Source: Apostichopus japonicus (Eukaryota; Echinodermata; Holothuroidea; Aspidochirotida; Stichopodidae). From it: a DNA stretch of 64,000 nucleotides. Made by a program: the position numbers and the translations under genes. Each line of letters opens with the position of its first letter. Positions within the stretch are counted from its first letter, which is position 1. The DNA is taken from positions 13,043,013 through 13,107,012 of the forward strand of contig NC_092577.1 of NCBI RefSeq assembly GCF_037975245.1, read 5' to 3'. The notes under the pieces are model-generated. The model made no database searches. It was not told where the DNA came from and worked only from the letters and a program-made list of their open reading frames with translations. Positions 37,652-49,683 of this stretch are shown piece by piece.

Positions 37652-38508
37652 GTAAGTAATGTGAACACTTTCGAAAGAGCAAGGGCAGTATAAACCTTTA
37701 ACTACGCCTGAACAAGGTGAATGATTTAGCAGCATCGTGAGCCACATAAATTACCAAGTCGTATTTTGTTTATACAAGGGCCTTTAATGTCGATTTTCGA
37801 TATTTTTAAGGTCATTTAAAGTTTTTATACGGCATACTTTGAAATTAATATCTAATTTATCAAACCGAGGGGTTTGCACAAACTATTATTAAATATCTAC
37901 TTTTTGTACATTTCAGCCAAATGTAACTATTATGAATGTACAGTTGTTTTTTACACTTTTAGTTCCATTTACCAACAAATGTTTAATAATACAAAATATT
38001 AAAGACAGATTATTGTAAATTTGAAAATGACTAGCACTTTCAATTCTGATTAAATTAGGGCCTGTAATATAGTTATGTTTTGTTTTCAATGTGTATATCC
38101 CTTGATTGTGTCCCTAAGCAGGATAAGAAGCCTGAAAATACTGTTGAAATAAGAACATACGAAACTATTTAGTTACTAGCAATACGCAGGTGTAATAAAA
38201 CCATAGGAACCATAGTATTTATTAAGAGGTAACATTCATAGCCTTCAAAACTGCTACAAAGATCGATACCTCATAGGTAATTGTTATGTAATAATTGCAA
38301 ACAAAGATCATCTGGCTAAGGTATTTCGTTTCTTGTTAGCTAACTTTAAAGATCAAAGAGGGAAACAAAAACTTACTAAAGCATGTGTAAAGTAAATATG
38401 TGAAAGTAAGAGGGCGTGACGTTTTGATTCTAGTAGGATTTTCATCAGAGGCTAAGTGAACGAACACAAAGTAAGAATACGTTATAATAATATGATAACA
38501 TTACAAAC
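37652..38508. other. Intron-like sequence, partly duplicated upstream of the 7TM exon
   Basis: 37,762-37,885 matches 49,050-49,170 (GTATTTTGTTTATACAAG, CCTTTAATGT and GAAATTAATATCT in the same order). The remainder up to the LINE fragment is AT-rich with no gene. Confidence 0.6.
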
Positions 38509-39406
38509 CCCAAAAGCGCCTTATCAAATAAATAAACTTTTCTAAGGCGCTCTACAAATAAACGGAATAATAAAACGATGATGAAGTAAACAAATAAATA
38601 TCATAGTCATTGAAAAATACAGAAAAGAAGCACAGAGAAGACAAACTAAGAATTAATAATTTATTTTAAGTAACCGAAAACACAATACAAGAGAGATTTA
38701 AAAATGCAAGTTATTAGCAAAAAACGGCTATTAAAAATTACAGTTTTGGTATGTTTCGTAAGTCCACGAATGTTGTTGGAACGCTTAGCTCGCTCAGGAA
38801 GTTAGAGTACATCTATCAAACGTCGATTTTATTCAAGTTTTAACTGTAGGGACAACCAGTAGAGATCTGCATTGAAACGAACAGTCGTGGGTGGCTTGTA
38901 TTTTTGAAGCTGTACACCGATGTAAACTTTGTCAAAAAAGTTAAGGGCTTTATATATGCACAAAATAATCTGTGTGCCAATGACTCTTGCAGCCAATGTA
39001 GTTCATGAAGAATTTGCGTGATGTGTTTGTGCTGTCGAGTACGTGTCACAAGTCGTGCTGCACAACTTTGCACATTTTGAAGACGACTGGTTAGTGTTTT
39101 GAGGTAGGCCAGAAGGTACCGTAATGCATTACCATAATCCAATCGAGATGTGACGAGAGAATGAACATTTCGATACCGTACAGATAGACAGTTAATTGGA
39201 CAAATGAGCAATGAATAGAGTAAAGTTAGGCACAAGAAAGGAAAGGTAACGAGGGAATTAGAGCTGTGTTGTAGGGAATATCGCACATACGATGCATTTG
39301 ATGTACGTGTAAAGTTTAAATGGAGTACAAATAATTGCATGTAGGCTAGCATTCTAAGTGAATGGCGAACGAAAGCGTTTGTTGTGGAGTTAAACAATAG
39401 TTTCAA
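38509..39406 (-). pseudogene. CR1/L2-type retrotransposon 3' fragment
   Basis: On the minus strand an open frame from 39,406 to 38,840 contains the C-terminal reverse transcriptase landmarks SLVTSRLDYGNAL, LQNVQSCAARLVTRTR and ELHWL, standard in CR1/L2/Daphne elements. The downstream minus-strand sequence to about 38,509 has a GCGCCTTA...AAGGCGC tail motif of such elements. The N-terminal part, including both catalytic Asp boxes, is missing. Dead fragment. Confidence 0.85.
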
Positions 39407-39631
39407 TCACAGAAAATGTAAAGAATGTCATTGTGACACATGGTAAGTGTACCCACAGTGTGTGACAAACGATATGGTATAGAAAGACAGCAGATCCTCA
39501 CGGCGATGAAATTCGATTCATTTGGACCTAACGTTAGGCGTAGCAATAGTAGTATAGTAATTAGCTTTCTTATATGTATATAAAAAAATGAAGAATATAT
39601 ACTGCTGGATGACTGTACAAAGATGGTTTAT

Positions 39632-39633
<2 letters not shown>

Positions 39634-39690
<57 letters not shown>

Positions 39691-39697
39691 GTATATG

Positions 39698-39775
<78 letters not shown>
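39634..39775. repeat. (TA)n microsatellite
   Basis: A long TA tract with a short TATG/TGTA segment in the middle. Confidence 0.97.
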
Positions 39776-39780
<5 letters not shown>

Positions 39781-40592
39781 TTTAAGTACAATACCAAAGA
39801 AATATTTTAGAAATACATATGTAGAAAATTTTAAGAGCGACAAACGGCCCAGTACGTTTTCATGCGTCTCTTTATTCCAGTGTTATTTAGTTTTCAATGA
39901 AGCTGTCATATTAAAACGAAAATTTCTTTCACAACAATGCATTAACTTTAGAGTTGAGAACTCCACGGACACTATGCACAGTCATGCTAGCGCATGTGCA
40001 ATTGCAATTTATCTGGTGATGACAATGTGTGTGTTTACAACTATATAAAGAAGCTGCAAATGGAATTTTGTCTTATCAATACAATACTGTTCATACAAAG
40101 AAGTGGCTATATGTCACATAAAACAGATAAATTCTATGAATTGTTCATGATGTTTTACCTGAAAGATTGTTTCATTTATGGTAATTGTTTAACCTTTGAA
40201 TAACATTCAACAATTGCGATCATAATGTTTTACTTCATGTTTCCCTGACATTACTCTAGTTGATCCAAGTTTCGTTAGGATGCAAAATATAGACTTTCCT
40301 TTATAGTAAGGACGATTCATTAGTTGGGAATGCATGGACTAAGTGTAATATTTTAGGGAAAATAACTACAAATATGTATTGCAAATTACTGCAATACTTT
40401 GATAAGAACGTCTTTTCTCAAGTAATGTTACCCGGTAATGATATCTATTTTGTTTTGTCTTATTCAGTTACAATTTAATAATTCGATCATTCTAACCTCA
40501 CATAATATTTCTACCACTGATTCCCTTCCTTTAACTTATTAATGAATCAAAAGAGATATTATCATGGTTCAAGCTTATTTCCTTTACCTTAG

Positions 40593-40628
40593 AAACCATG
40601 TCAAGTGGACAGACCAGTGCTGCAGCAG
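40593..40628 (+). CDS. Mini-exon, young unit 1 (36 nt)
   Basis: Acceptor CTTTACCTTAG ends at 40,592 and the donor is CAG|GTACGT. Phase 1-1, open, reading TMSSGQTSAAAG. A short Ser/Thr/Ala/Gly linker, equal in length to the other young copies. An alternative frame runs through the donor into the next 30 codons and is open in young copies, but it is stopped in the two old copies (30.3 and 37.6 kb), which favours the exon reading. Confidence 0.5.
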
Positions 40629-41712
40629 GTACGTATTGTGAACGCTTTCGAAAGAGCAAGGGCCGCAGGAATCTTAACTATGCATGAACAAGATGAATGG
40701 TTTAGCAGCATCGTGTGCCACATAATTTACGTCCACGTATTACTTATGAGTATAGCTTGAATGTCGTAAGACACTGGAACAATGCTATTATCTACGTCAT
40801 AGGTCCAGTTCATTAAAGACACCAACATAACAAAACATCCCAGTTGTCCATGTGAACCAAGCGCAGTAGCATCGCACGAAAAACTATCGCAAACAGAAGC
40901 ACGCATGTCGTTGGTACAGTTATTGTGTTTTGGCTTTGCTAGGCTAAAACCATGTTGTGATTCCAGATTAAAGTTGCATGTATACATAACATTGCATTAA
41001 CAATGCATTAATGTCGTTTTAACTAGGCATAACACTGCATTACATTTACAGTTGAGGCAATTTTAAAGATGAACCCGACCTACACGGACACTATGCATAG
41101 TCTTGCTAGCGATGTGCAACTGCAAAATATCTGGTGATGACAATGTGTGTGTTTACAACTATATAAAGAAGCTGCAAATGATTTTTTGTCTTATCAATGC
41201 AATACTGTTCATACAAAGAGGCGGCTACATGTCACATAAAACAGATAAATTCTATGAATTGTTCATGATGTTTTACCTGAAAGATGGTTGCTTTCATAGG
41301 AATTGTTTAACCTTTGAATAACATTCAACAATTGAGACCATAAGGTTTTACTTTATGTTTCCCTGACATTACTTTAGTTGATCCAAGTTTCGTTAGGATG
41401 CAAAATATATACTTCTCTTTATAGTAAGGACGATTTATTAGTTGGGTTATGCATGGACTAAGTGTTATATTTTAGGGAAAATAACTACAAATATGCATTG
41501 CAAATTACTGCAATACTTTGATAAGAACGTCTTTTCTCAAGTAATGTTACCCGGTAATGATATCTATTTTGTTTTGGACTTTTTCAGTTACAATTTAATA
41601 ATTCGATCATTCTAACCTCACATAATCTTTCTACCACTGATTCCCTTCCTTTACCTTATTAATTCATCACAAGAGATATTATCATGGTTCACGCTTATTT
41701 CCTTTACCTTAG

Positions 41713-41748
41713 AAACCACGTCAAGTGGAGCGACCAGTGCTGCAAAAG
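41713..41748 (+). CDS. Mini-exon, young unit 2 (36 nt)
   Basis: Same acceptor and donor (AAG|GTACGT). Reads TTSSGATSAAKG in phase 1. Differs from unit 1 at three residues, all polar or small. Confidence 0.5.
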
Positions 41749-42831
41749 GTACGTAATGTGAATGCTTTCGAAAGAGCAAGGGCCGCAGGAATCTTAACTA
41801 TGCATGAACAAGATGAATGGTTTAGCAGCATCGTGTGCCACATAATTCACGTCCACATATTACTTATGAGTATAGCTTGAATGTCGTAAGACACTGGAAA
41901 AATGCTATTAGCTACGTCATAGGTCCAGTTCATTAAAGACACCAACATAACAAAAAATCCCAGTTGTCCATGTGAACCAAGCGCAGTAGCATCGCACGAA
42001 AAACTATCGCAAACAGAAGCACGCATGTCGTTGGTACAGTTATTGTGTTTTGGCTTTGCTAGGCTTAAACCATGTTGTGATTCCAGATTAAAGTTGCATG
42101 CATACATAACATAGCATTAACAATGCATTAATGTCGTTTTAACTAGGCATAACACGGCATTACATTTACAGTTGAGGCAATTTTAAAGATGAACCCGACC
42201 TACACGGACACTGTGCACAGTCATGCTAGCGCATGTGCAATTGCAAATTATCTGGTGATAACAATGTGTGTTTTTAAACTATATCAAGAAGCTGCAAATG
42301 GATTTTTGTCCTACAATGCAATACTGTTCATACAAAGAGGCGGCTATATGTCGGATGAAACAAATAAAATCCATGAATTGTTCATGATGTTTTACGTGAA
42401 AGATTGTTTCATTCATGGTAATTGTTTAATCTTTGAATGACATTCAACAATTGAGACCATAATGTTTTACTTCATTTTTCCCTGACATTACTTTAGTTGA
42501 TCCAAGTTTCGTTATGATGCAAAATAAAGACTTTCCTTTATATTAAGGACGATTCATTAGTTGGGTTATGCATGGACTAAGTGTAATATTTTAGGGAAAA
42601 CGACTACAAATATGTTTTGCAAATTACTGCAATACTTTGATAAGAACGTCTTTTCTCAAGTAATGTTACGCAGTAATGATATCTATTTTGTTTTGGACTT
42701 TTTCAGTTACAATTTAATAATTCGATCATTCTAACCTCATTTAATCTTTCTTCCACTGATTCCCTTCCTTTACCTTATTAATGCATCAGAAGGTATATTA
42801 TCATGGTTCACGCTTATTTCCTTTACCTTAG

Positions 42832-42867
42832 AAACCCAAACAAGTGGAGCGACCAGTGCTGCAGCAG
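42832..42867 (+). CDS. Mini-exon, young unit 3 (36 nt)
   Basis: Acceptor CTTTACCTTAG, donor CAG|GTACGT. Reads TQTSGATSAAAG in phase 1. Confidence 0.5.
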
Positions 42868-43265
42868 GTACGTAATGTGAACGCTTTCGAAAGAGCAAGG
42901 GCCGAAGGTATCTTAACTATGCATGAACAAGATCAATGGTTAAGCAGCATCGTGTGCCACATAATTACAACATATTACTTATGTGTGTAGCTTGTATGTC
43001 GTAAACACCGGAAAATGCTATTATCTACGTCATAGGTCCAATTAATTAAAGACACCATCATAACAAAACTTCTCAGTTGTCCATGTGAACCAAACGCAGT
43101 AGCATCGCACGAAAAACTATCGCAAACAGAAGCACGCATGCCGTTGGTACAGTTATTGTGTTTTGGCTTTCTATGCTAAAACCATGTTGTGAATCCAAAT
43201 TATAGTTGCATGCATACATAACATCGCATTAACAATGCATTAATGTCGTATTAACTAGGCATAAC

Positions 43266-45391
43266 CAGGTGCGTATCCAGGGGGGGGGCGATGGGGGCGC
43301 GCGCCCCCCGGGTAAGAAAAAGAGAAGAGATAAAAAGAGAAGAAAAAAGGAAAAAAGAGGGGGAAAAAGAGGAGGAGGAGAGGAAGGAAGGGAAAAGAAA
43401 AAAAGAGAAGAGAGAAAAAGGAGAAAAAGAGGGAGTAAAAGCAAAACGCGAAGACACCGGGAAGAGAAAGAAGAACAGTGACATCATTACAGCGCTGAAG
43501 GGTAGCCAGTGACGGATCAATGATTTCGTAAAAGTGTGACTCACCCTACCCCTTACACCGACAACTCCATTTTTTGACGTTTCCATTTTCCTCTGTCACT
43601 AATGATCTATATATATATACTATATATGGTCTATCATAACGCGTGTGTAGAATTGTGCTATGAAACCAGCTGTGGCTGGTCTCGAACTCGACCGTGTCGT
43701 CGGGGAACATGACGCATTTTGGGATGGGGGCAACCGCCCGCCCCCCCCCCCCCCATTTCAGCATTTTTTTAAATGATATCGCTAAGTAATTTCAAAATAG
43801 AAAGTGCTTAGAGGCAACTTACAAGGCATGGGAAGTGTCATTTCCAGCGATCTAGGAGACATTTTCGGCCAAAATTTGCTTGTACGCTTCGCGCCAACCT
43901 ATGGTGGCGCTACGCTCAGATAATTTGCCTACAGGCTTCGCCCCTCCCTTGGCAAATTCCTCGCTACGCGCCTGTTCGAATTTGTAACGCAAACAGCAGA
44001 TATCACATCATATCAGTGAGCATGAAAATGGCGTTCCAGGATGAAAAGCCTCAAAACTGTCCGACTTGCCTGAAAAAATAACCAAAAATTTTCGCGCGCG
44101 AAGCGCGCGTTCAACGTGTTCATGTCAATATCATATAAGCAAGCATCGGTTATTACATCGCATGCCATCATGTACCGTACGGTCCGTTCAAATTGCGCAG
44201 TATACCGCGGGATGCTAATGTAAACAACGACATGTCTCATGTAGATGTATAAAAAGCATGGAGGTCCAATTATGTCAAAACTCTTTTACATTAGTAATGG
44301 CGAATTAGGGCCTACACCCCCGCCGCGCAGTGGTGGAGCGTCCATATGGTCGGGGCGGATGCCCCCTGACGGACTCAAATGGACTGCTGGCGCCTTTTTC
44401 AGCTCTTTACCACTTTTTACTTATTCTAGATTATTGACTTTTTTATTGCGCTCTCATCTACTTATTGACATTTGTCACATTTTGTTGGTGTAATTTGGCG
44501 ATGAAACCTTATTCTTCGTTTATCTGCAAATTAGCCAGGCCCGGAAAGGGTCATTTCCGGCGATCTAGGGAGTATCTTTACTCAAAAATTTTCTGTACGC
44601 TACGCGCCAACCAGTGGTGGCGCTCCGCTTAGATAGTGTCGAAAGCGCCCCTTCAGACCATTCTCGCCACTCCTGACCAATACCCCTATCTCCGCCACTG
44701 CCGCCGCGCCTCCTACGCCTATGCGTGTAGTGTTCGGTTTCGGAAATATCTGCTATTTTTTCATTTCCTTCAACCAAGTTTTATGATAGCCGTTATAACA
44801 GGTTTTAATATTTGTACACCAATAAATTAACTGTGTCTGAATTTTCGAAAATTTCTGACCAACATTCTACATCACACTTCCCTCTACTCGTGCAATTTTG
44901 ACTGGTCTGTTAGGGGTTGAAGGATGTTTTTTCTATATTGGTTGTCCATATATGAAATTTTGTACAACATTATGGGTATGTTTTGAAGTGAGTTTATTCA
45001 CGAGAAATGTGAATTTTCAAATTCTGAACAAATATGGGGCTTAAAACCTTGCAAAGTGGGGCTGATGGGTATTGTGGTCCGCGACGTAGAATCACCTACA
45101 AAAGCAAAGACCCACAGGAGATGCGATCAGGTCGAACATGATGTGTGCCGGGTTGACAATCTTCAAAAAGGTTATGGATGGAAAAAAAAAAAACTATTAG
45201 GAAATACTTGGTTCTCAGGCAAAAAGTGTACATCTGGTTGGTCATTTCAAGCCCGAGAAGTGCCGTTTCCGGTGATCTGGGGGGTTTCAAAACAAGAAAT
45301 TTTCTTGTACGCTGCGCGCCAACCGATGGTGGCGCTCCGCTTAGATAGTAATTCGCGCCCCCCGGGTTTGAAAATCCTGGATACGCGCCTG
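43266..45391. mobile_element. 2.1-kb composite DNA transposon in unit 3
   Basis: Left end CAGGTGCGTATCCAGG and right end CCTGGATACGCGCCTG form ~16-bp inverted repeats, flanked by the direct repeat ATAAC (43,261-43,265 and 45,392-45,396). Removing the element restores the 1.12-kb unit. The interior holds a purine-rich GGGA/AAGA tract (43,315-43,480), a nested hAT-like element (44,328-44,700) and three copies of a shared internal block ending in GCGCCAACC...GGTGGCGCT (near 43,890, 44,600 and 45,320). No transposase was recognised. The 5-bp duplication does not fit hAT, so the superfamily is undecided. Confidence 0.8.
44328..44700. mobile_element. hAT-like MITE, 373 bp, nested
   Basis: Left end CAGTGGTGGAGCG and right end CTCCGCCACTG are inverted repeats. 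An 8-bp target duplication, CCGCCGCG, flanks it exactly (44,320-44,327 and 44,701-44,708), as hAT transposases make. Non-autonomous. Confidence 0.85.
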
Positions 45392-46074
45392 ATAACACTG
45401 CATTTAATGTACAGTTATTCCAATTTTAAAGATGAACCCGACCAACACGGACATTATGCACAGTTATGCTAGCGATGTGCAACTGCAAATTATCCGGTGA
45501 TGACAATGTGTGTGTTTACAACGATATATAGAAGCTGCAAATGGATTTTTGTCTTATCAATGCAATACTGTTCATACAAAGAGGCGGCTACATGTCACAT
45601 AAAACAAATGAGTTCGATGAATTGTTCATGAAGTTTTACGTGAACGATGGTTGCATTCATGTTAAATGTTTAACCTTTTGAATAACATTCAACAAGTGAG
45701 ATCATAAGGTTTTACTTCATGTTTCTCTGACATTACTCTAGTTGATCCAAGTTTCGTAAGGATGCAAAATAATGACTTCTCTTTATAGTAAGGACGATTT
45801 ATTAGTTGGGTTTTGCATGGACTAAGTGTAACATTTTAGACAAATAACTACAATATGTATTGCAAATTACTGCAATACTTTGATAAGAACGTCTTTTCTC
45901 AAGTAATGTTACCCGGTAATGATATCTATTTTGTTTTGGACTTTTTCAGTTACAATTTAATAATTCGATCATTCTAACCTCACATAATCTTTCTACCACT
46001 GATTCCCTTCCTTTACCTTATTAATTCATCACAAGAGATATTATCATGGTTCACGCTTATTTCCTTTACCTTAG

Positions 46075-46110
46075 AAACCACGTCAAGTGGAGCGACCAGT
46101 GCTGAAAAAG
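46075..46110 (+). CDS. Mini-exon, young unit 4 (36 nt)
   Basis: Acceptor ACCTTAG ends at 46,074 and the donor is AAG|GTACGT. Reads TTSSGATSAEKG in phase 1. In the alternative frame this unit has a 117-codon open stretch, but the other units stop early in that frame. Confidence 0.5.
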
Positions 46111-47193
46111 GTACGTAATGTGAATGCTTTCGAAAGAGCAAGGGCGGCAGGAATCTTAACTATGCATGAACAAGATGAATGGTTTAGCAGCATCGTGTGC
46201 CACATAATTCACATCCACGTATTACTTATGAGTATAGCTTGTATGTCGTTAGACACTGGAACAATACTATTAGCTACGTCAAAGGTCCAGTTCATTAAAG
46301 ACACCAACATAACAAAACATCCCAGTTGTCCATGTGAACCAAGCGCAGTAGCATCGCACGAAAAACTATCGCAAACAGAAGCACGCATGTCGTTGGTACA
46401 GTTATTGTTTTGGCTTTGCTATGCTAAAACCATGTTGTGATTCCAGATTAAAGTTTCATGCAAACAAAACATTGCATTAACAATGCATTAATGTCGTTTT
46501 AACTAGGCATAACACTGCATTACATTTACAGTTGAGGCAATTTTAAAGATGAACCCGACCTACACGGACACTATGCACAGTCATGCTAGCGCATGTGCAA
46601 TTGCAAATTATCTGGTGATAACAATGTGTGTTTTTACAACTATATAAAGAAGCTGCAAATGGATTTTTGTCTTATCAATGCAATACTGTTCATACAAAGA
46701 GGCGGCTATATGTCACATAAAACAGAAAAATTCGATAAATTGTTCATGAAGTTTTACGTGAAAGATGGTTTCATTTATGGTAATTGTTTAACCTTTGAAT
46801 AACATTCAACAATTGAGACCATAATGTTTTACTTCATTTTTCCCTGACATTACTTTAGTTGATCCAAGTTTCGTTATGATGCAAAATAAAGACTTTCCTT
46901 TATAGTAAGGACGATTCATTAGTTGGGTTATGCATGGAGTAAGTGTAATATTTTAGGGGAAATAACTACAAATATGTTTTGCAAATAACTGCAATACTTT
47001 GATAAGAAAGCCTTTATTCAAGTAATGTTACCCGGTAATGATATCTATTTTGTTTTGGACTTTTTCAGTTACAATTTAATAATTCGATCATTCTAACCTC
47101 ACATAATCTCTCTACCACTGATTCCCTTCCTTTATATAATTGATGCATCAGAAGAGATACTATCATGGTTCACGCTTTTTTCCTTTACCTTAG

Positions 47194-47229
47194 CAACCCA
47201 AACAAGTGTAGTGATCAGTGCTGCAGCAG
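47194..47229 (+). CDS. Mini-exon, unit 5 (36 nt)
   Basis: Acceptor ACCTTAG ends at 47,193 and the donor is CAG|GTACGT. Reads TQTSVVISAAAG in phase 1. Only about 10 bp after the donor the sequence switches to the older unit type (TTCGTTAAGTGTTTCAATA, as at 36,265), marking the recombination edge of the young array. It is the cassette closest to the terminal exon. Confidence 0.5.
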
Positions 47230-47239
47230 GTACGTAATT

Positions 47240-48420
47240 GGAGTAGTTCGTTAAGTGTTTCAATACCAAACGTGTAGGTGGATGAAGTAGTTTTACCAAT
47301 CAATATGGATATGCTCAGAATGCTTGCATTCGTATTATTTAATGAAAGCTGCCCACATTTATATTATTGTAACACTACATCAAATTAATAACTACAGAGG
47401 GTTCCAGTTTCCAAGTTGACCTATTCCTAAATGAACCTACTTTATATGCAAAAAGGCAGAAATTCAGAGAAAGGAAGTTCGGTTTTGTCTCGTTGTGGGT
47501 CCTTTTTTCTTAGTATCTCCCAGTGGGCAAAAGTTAACCACGCAAACTATACTGTGTGGCTGTAGAAACATTATTAGTACCCTTGGTTATCTATTAACGT
47601 GGGCTAAGAAATATCTCAAGATTCTGTCTAAAGTCATTTTTTTAATGATTTTGCGCAACCTGTTTGAATAAAACATATCGACCTGGGGGAACATCCCTCA
47701 TTGTGCTTGATCCAGATCGATGCTTGATGCATACATAACAATGTATTAACAATGCATCATTTTTGCATCACCTAGGCATAATACTATATTAAATGTACAG
47801 TTGAGACAGTTTTGAAGATAAATCCGACCAACACGGACACTATGGACTGTTATGCTAGCGCATGTATAACTGCAATAATCGGGTGATGACTATTTACAAC
47901 TATATAAACAAGCAGAAAATAGATCTTTGTCTTCTCAATGCGCATACTGTTTATGCAAGAATCGGCATTGTGTCACATAAAACCAATAAAGTCGAAAAAT
48001 TGTTGATGAAGTTTTACCAACGATCCTGTCATTCATGGTAATTGTCTAACGTACCAATGTCATCAAAAATTCAGACATTAAGTTTCAGACACATTGCTCA
48101 ATAGTACTGACGAATCCTTCTTTTTGGTCCATACAAGTACTGGGTGTAATTTTTAAATGCTGTACAGAAATGTACGGAAATCATTCGATTGCCTTCTTTA
48201 GGGAAAATAATTAAACTATTTTTTGGAAATTACTGCAATACTTGAATTAAATAAACTTTTTAAGATAATGATACCTGGTTATGATATATATTTTCTCTTA
48301 GTCTTTTTCAGTTAAAATTTAATTATGATTTGATTTCTAATTGACATCATATTTCTACCTCTGATTTGCTTCGTTTACTTTTATAATGCACCAGAAGAGA
48401 TATTATCATGGTTCTTGCTT
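47240..48420. repeat. Old cassette unit, exons decayed
   Basis: Matches 36,265-37,440 in order (CAGAAATTCAGAGAAAGGAA, CATCCCTCATTGT, AACACGGACACTATGGACTG). At 48,390-48,440 the usual mini-exon acceptor region is eroded and no open exon remains. Confidence 0.7.
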
Positions 48421-49683
48421 ATGTTACAATTACGAATATTTGGAGATAAACCTTGTACTGTCACGGGTTCTGAAGGCGTAACGACTTGTATTATCTTTAA
48501 TATGACATATGCACCACGAATTGTTGTTCCTAAAATGATCGTGAACAGTTTCTAACGTGACCTTTTGTAGAGAATGTATTCTCTTCATGCCAAAAACAAA
48601 GTGTCGAGTATGGAGAAGACTTAGTACACGATAATTGTTATTGAAAAACAACCTCATGAACCCTTTGCTTACTTTAGTTAGTTAACCAGACAAAGCGTTA
48701 ATTTGTAATTTGGTGATAATAATTTAAACTGCATGCAAGACGTGAAGTATATTTTGTCTAATTATCATTTATATACATATATTTGTTTGACATTGACAGT
48801 AATAAGTTCCAAAAAGCCGCAACACTACTTTGTTTTTAAATGGCAAGTGCAACTACCTAATAGAAGATGCCATATTTTTAATTTTTATTTATCGTCTTTG
48901 GACAATTAGGACAATATTAATTTGAAGGTTCTCCATTGTATGGATTTTAATTCACAGACCAGTATGAACTCCCTCAAATTGATCTAGCGGCAAAGATACC
49001 AGGATTGTCTTTGTCAGCGGAGACAAAATGCTACCATTTTCTTGGCATTATCAGAACCGTATTTTGTTTATACAAGTGCCTTTAATGTGGATTTTTGTTT
49101 TTTTCATGGTCACTTAAAGTTTTTATGTGGCATAATTTGAAATTAATATCTCTTTTGCTTTTATCAATGAACCCCAAGTTGAGGATGGCAAATGTTGTCA
49201 AATTGAGGAGTAAAAGCTGTTCAATGAATTTGGAAACTTGATATTAAAAAGTCGTTGTGGGTCATATTTTGTTTATTTGTTTTTTTACCCAGTACGGTCA
49301 TTTCACATTCCTTGAAAGTCATTTCATCTTTTGTTTTCAAGGATAAAATACTTTGACCTCCATTGATCTCGGATAACATATGATCAACAGATAAAACCGT
49401 TTATTACATGTCTTCTGTAAGAAGTGTTTAGTGATTTTCAAGAAGAATTGAATAAAATAAATTGAAAGCCGGAGTTATCTTGGTCCGTAACATTCTATTA
49501 ACGATGACGTTGACGATAAAATTATGATAATGACAATGATGAGAGGAAAATGCCGATTTGGTCGATAAAGACGATAAAATTGCCGATCACGACTACAGTA
49601 AATGTGACTATGACAAACATGAGAATTTTTACAGAGTGAAACATACTTATCATTATTTTTCATTTACCAATTGCAATTTTCAG
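48421..49683. other. Intron-like sequence before the 7TM exon
   Basis: No supported coding frame. 49,050-49,170 duplicates 37,762-37,885. The last 35 bases are T-rich and end in TTTTCAG, a good acceptor. The GTCGATAAAGACGATAA-like segment at 49,500-49,600 is a weak GATAAT/GACGAT repeat. Confidence 0.55.

Larger units (their letters stand above)
39955..47240 (+). repeat. Young tandem array of ~1.12-kb cassette units
   Basis: Five units (the last partial), each with the same order: ATGAACCCGACCTACACGGA block, a decayed alpha-exon position, TTGATCCAAGTTTCGTTA, the mini-exon, then AGTAGCATCGCACGAAAAACT. The landmark ATCTTAACTA occurs at 40,671, 41,791, 42,910 and 46,153. Spacing is 1,120 and 1,119, then 3,243, which equals one unit plus the 2.1-kb element inserted at 43,266. 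Units differ by only a few percent by eye. The high similarity implies recent unequal exchange or conversion. Confidence 0.9.

Noticed and set aside
40727-42107. Similar minus-strand frames of 70-90 codons at 35.8, 40.7 and 41.8 kb
   Set aside because: Their similarity follows from the recent tandem duplication. There is no start context, splice support or motif, and indels are not frame-preserving in older copies.
42189-42440. 83-codon frame starting MNPTYTDTVHSHAS and its relatives in other units
   Set aside because: Single-base indels (GCGCATGT versus GCGATGT) break the frame between otherwise near-identical units, so it does not behave as coding.
43269-43586. Lys/Glu/Arg-rich plus-strand frames and Phe/Leu/Ser-rich minus-strand frames
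   Set aside because: They arise from a purine-rich tract inside a transposon.
45096-45398. Minus-strand frame starting MLSGAYPGFSNPGGA
   Set aside because: It is a translation of the terminal part of the DNA transposon and related blocks recur elsewhere without conserving the frame.
46087-46440. 117-codon open frame reading through the mini-exon donor
   Set aside because: The same frame is stopped early in the other young units and has stops at the exon itself in both old copies. The donor GTACGT/GTAAGT and the multiple-of-three exon lengths favour the short exon.
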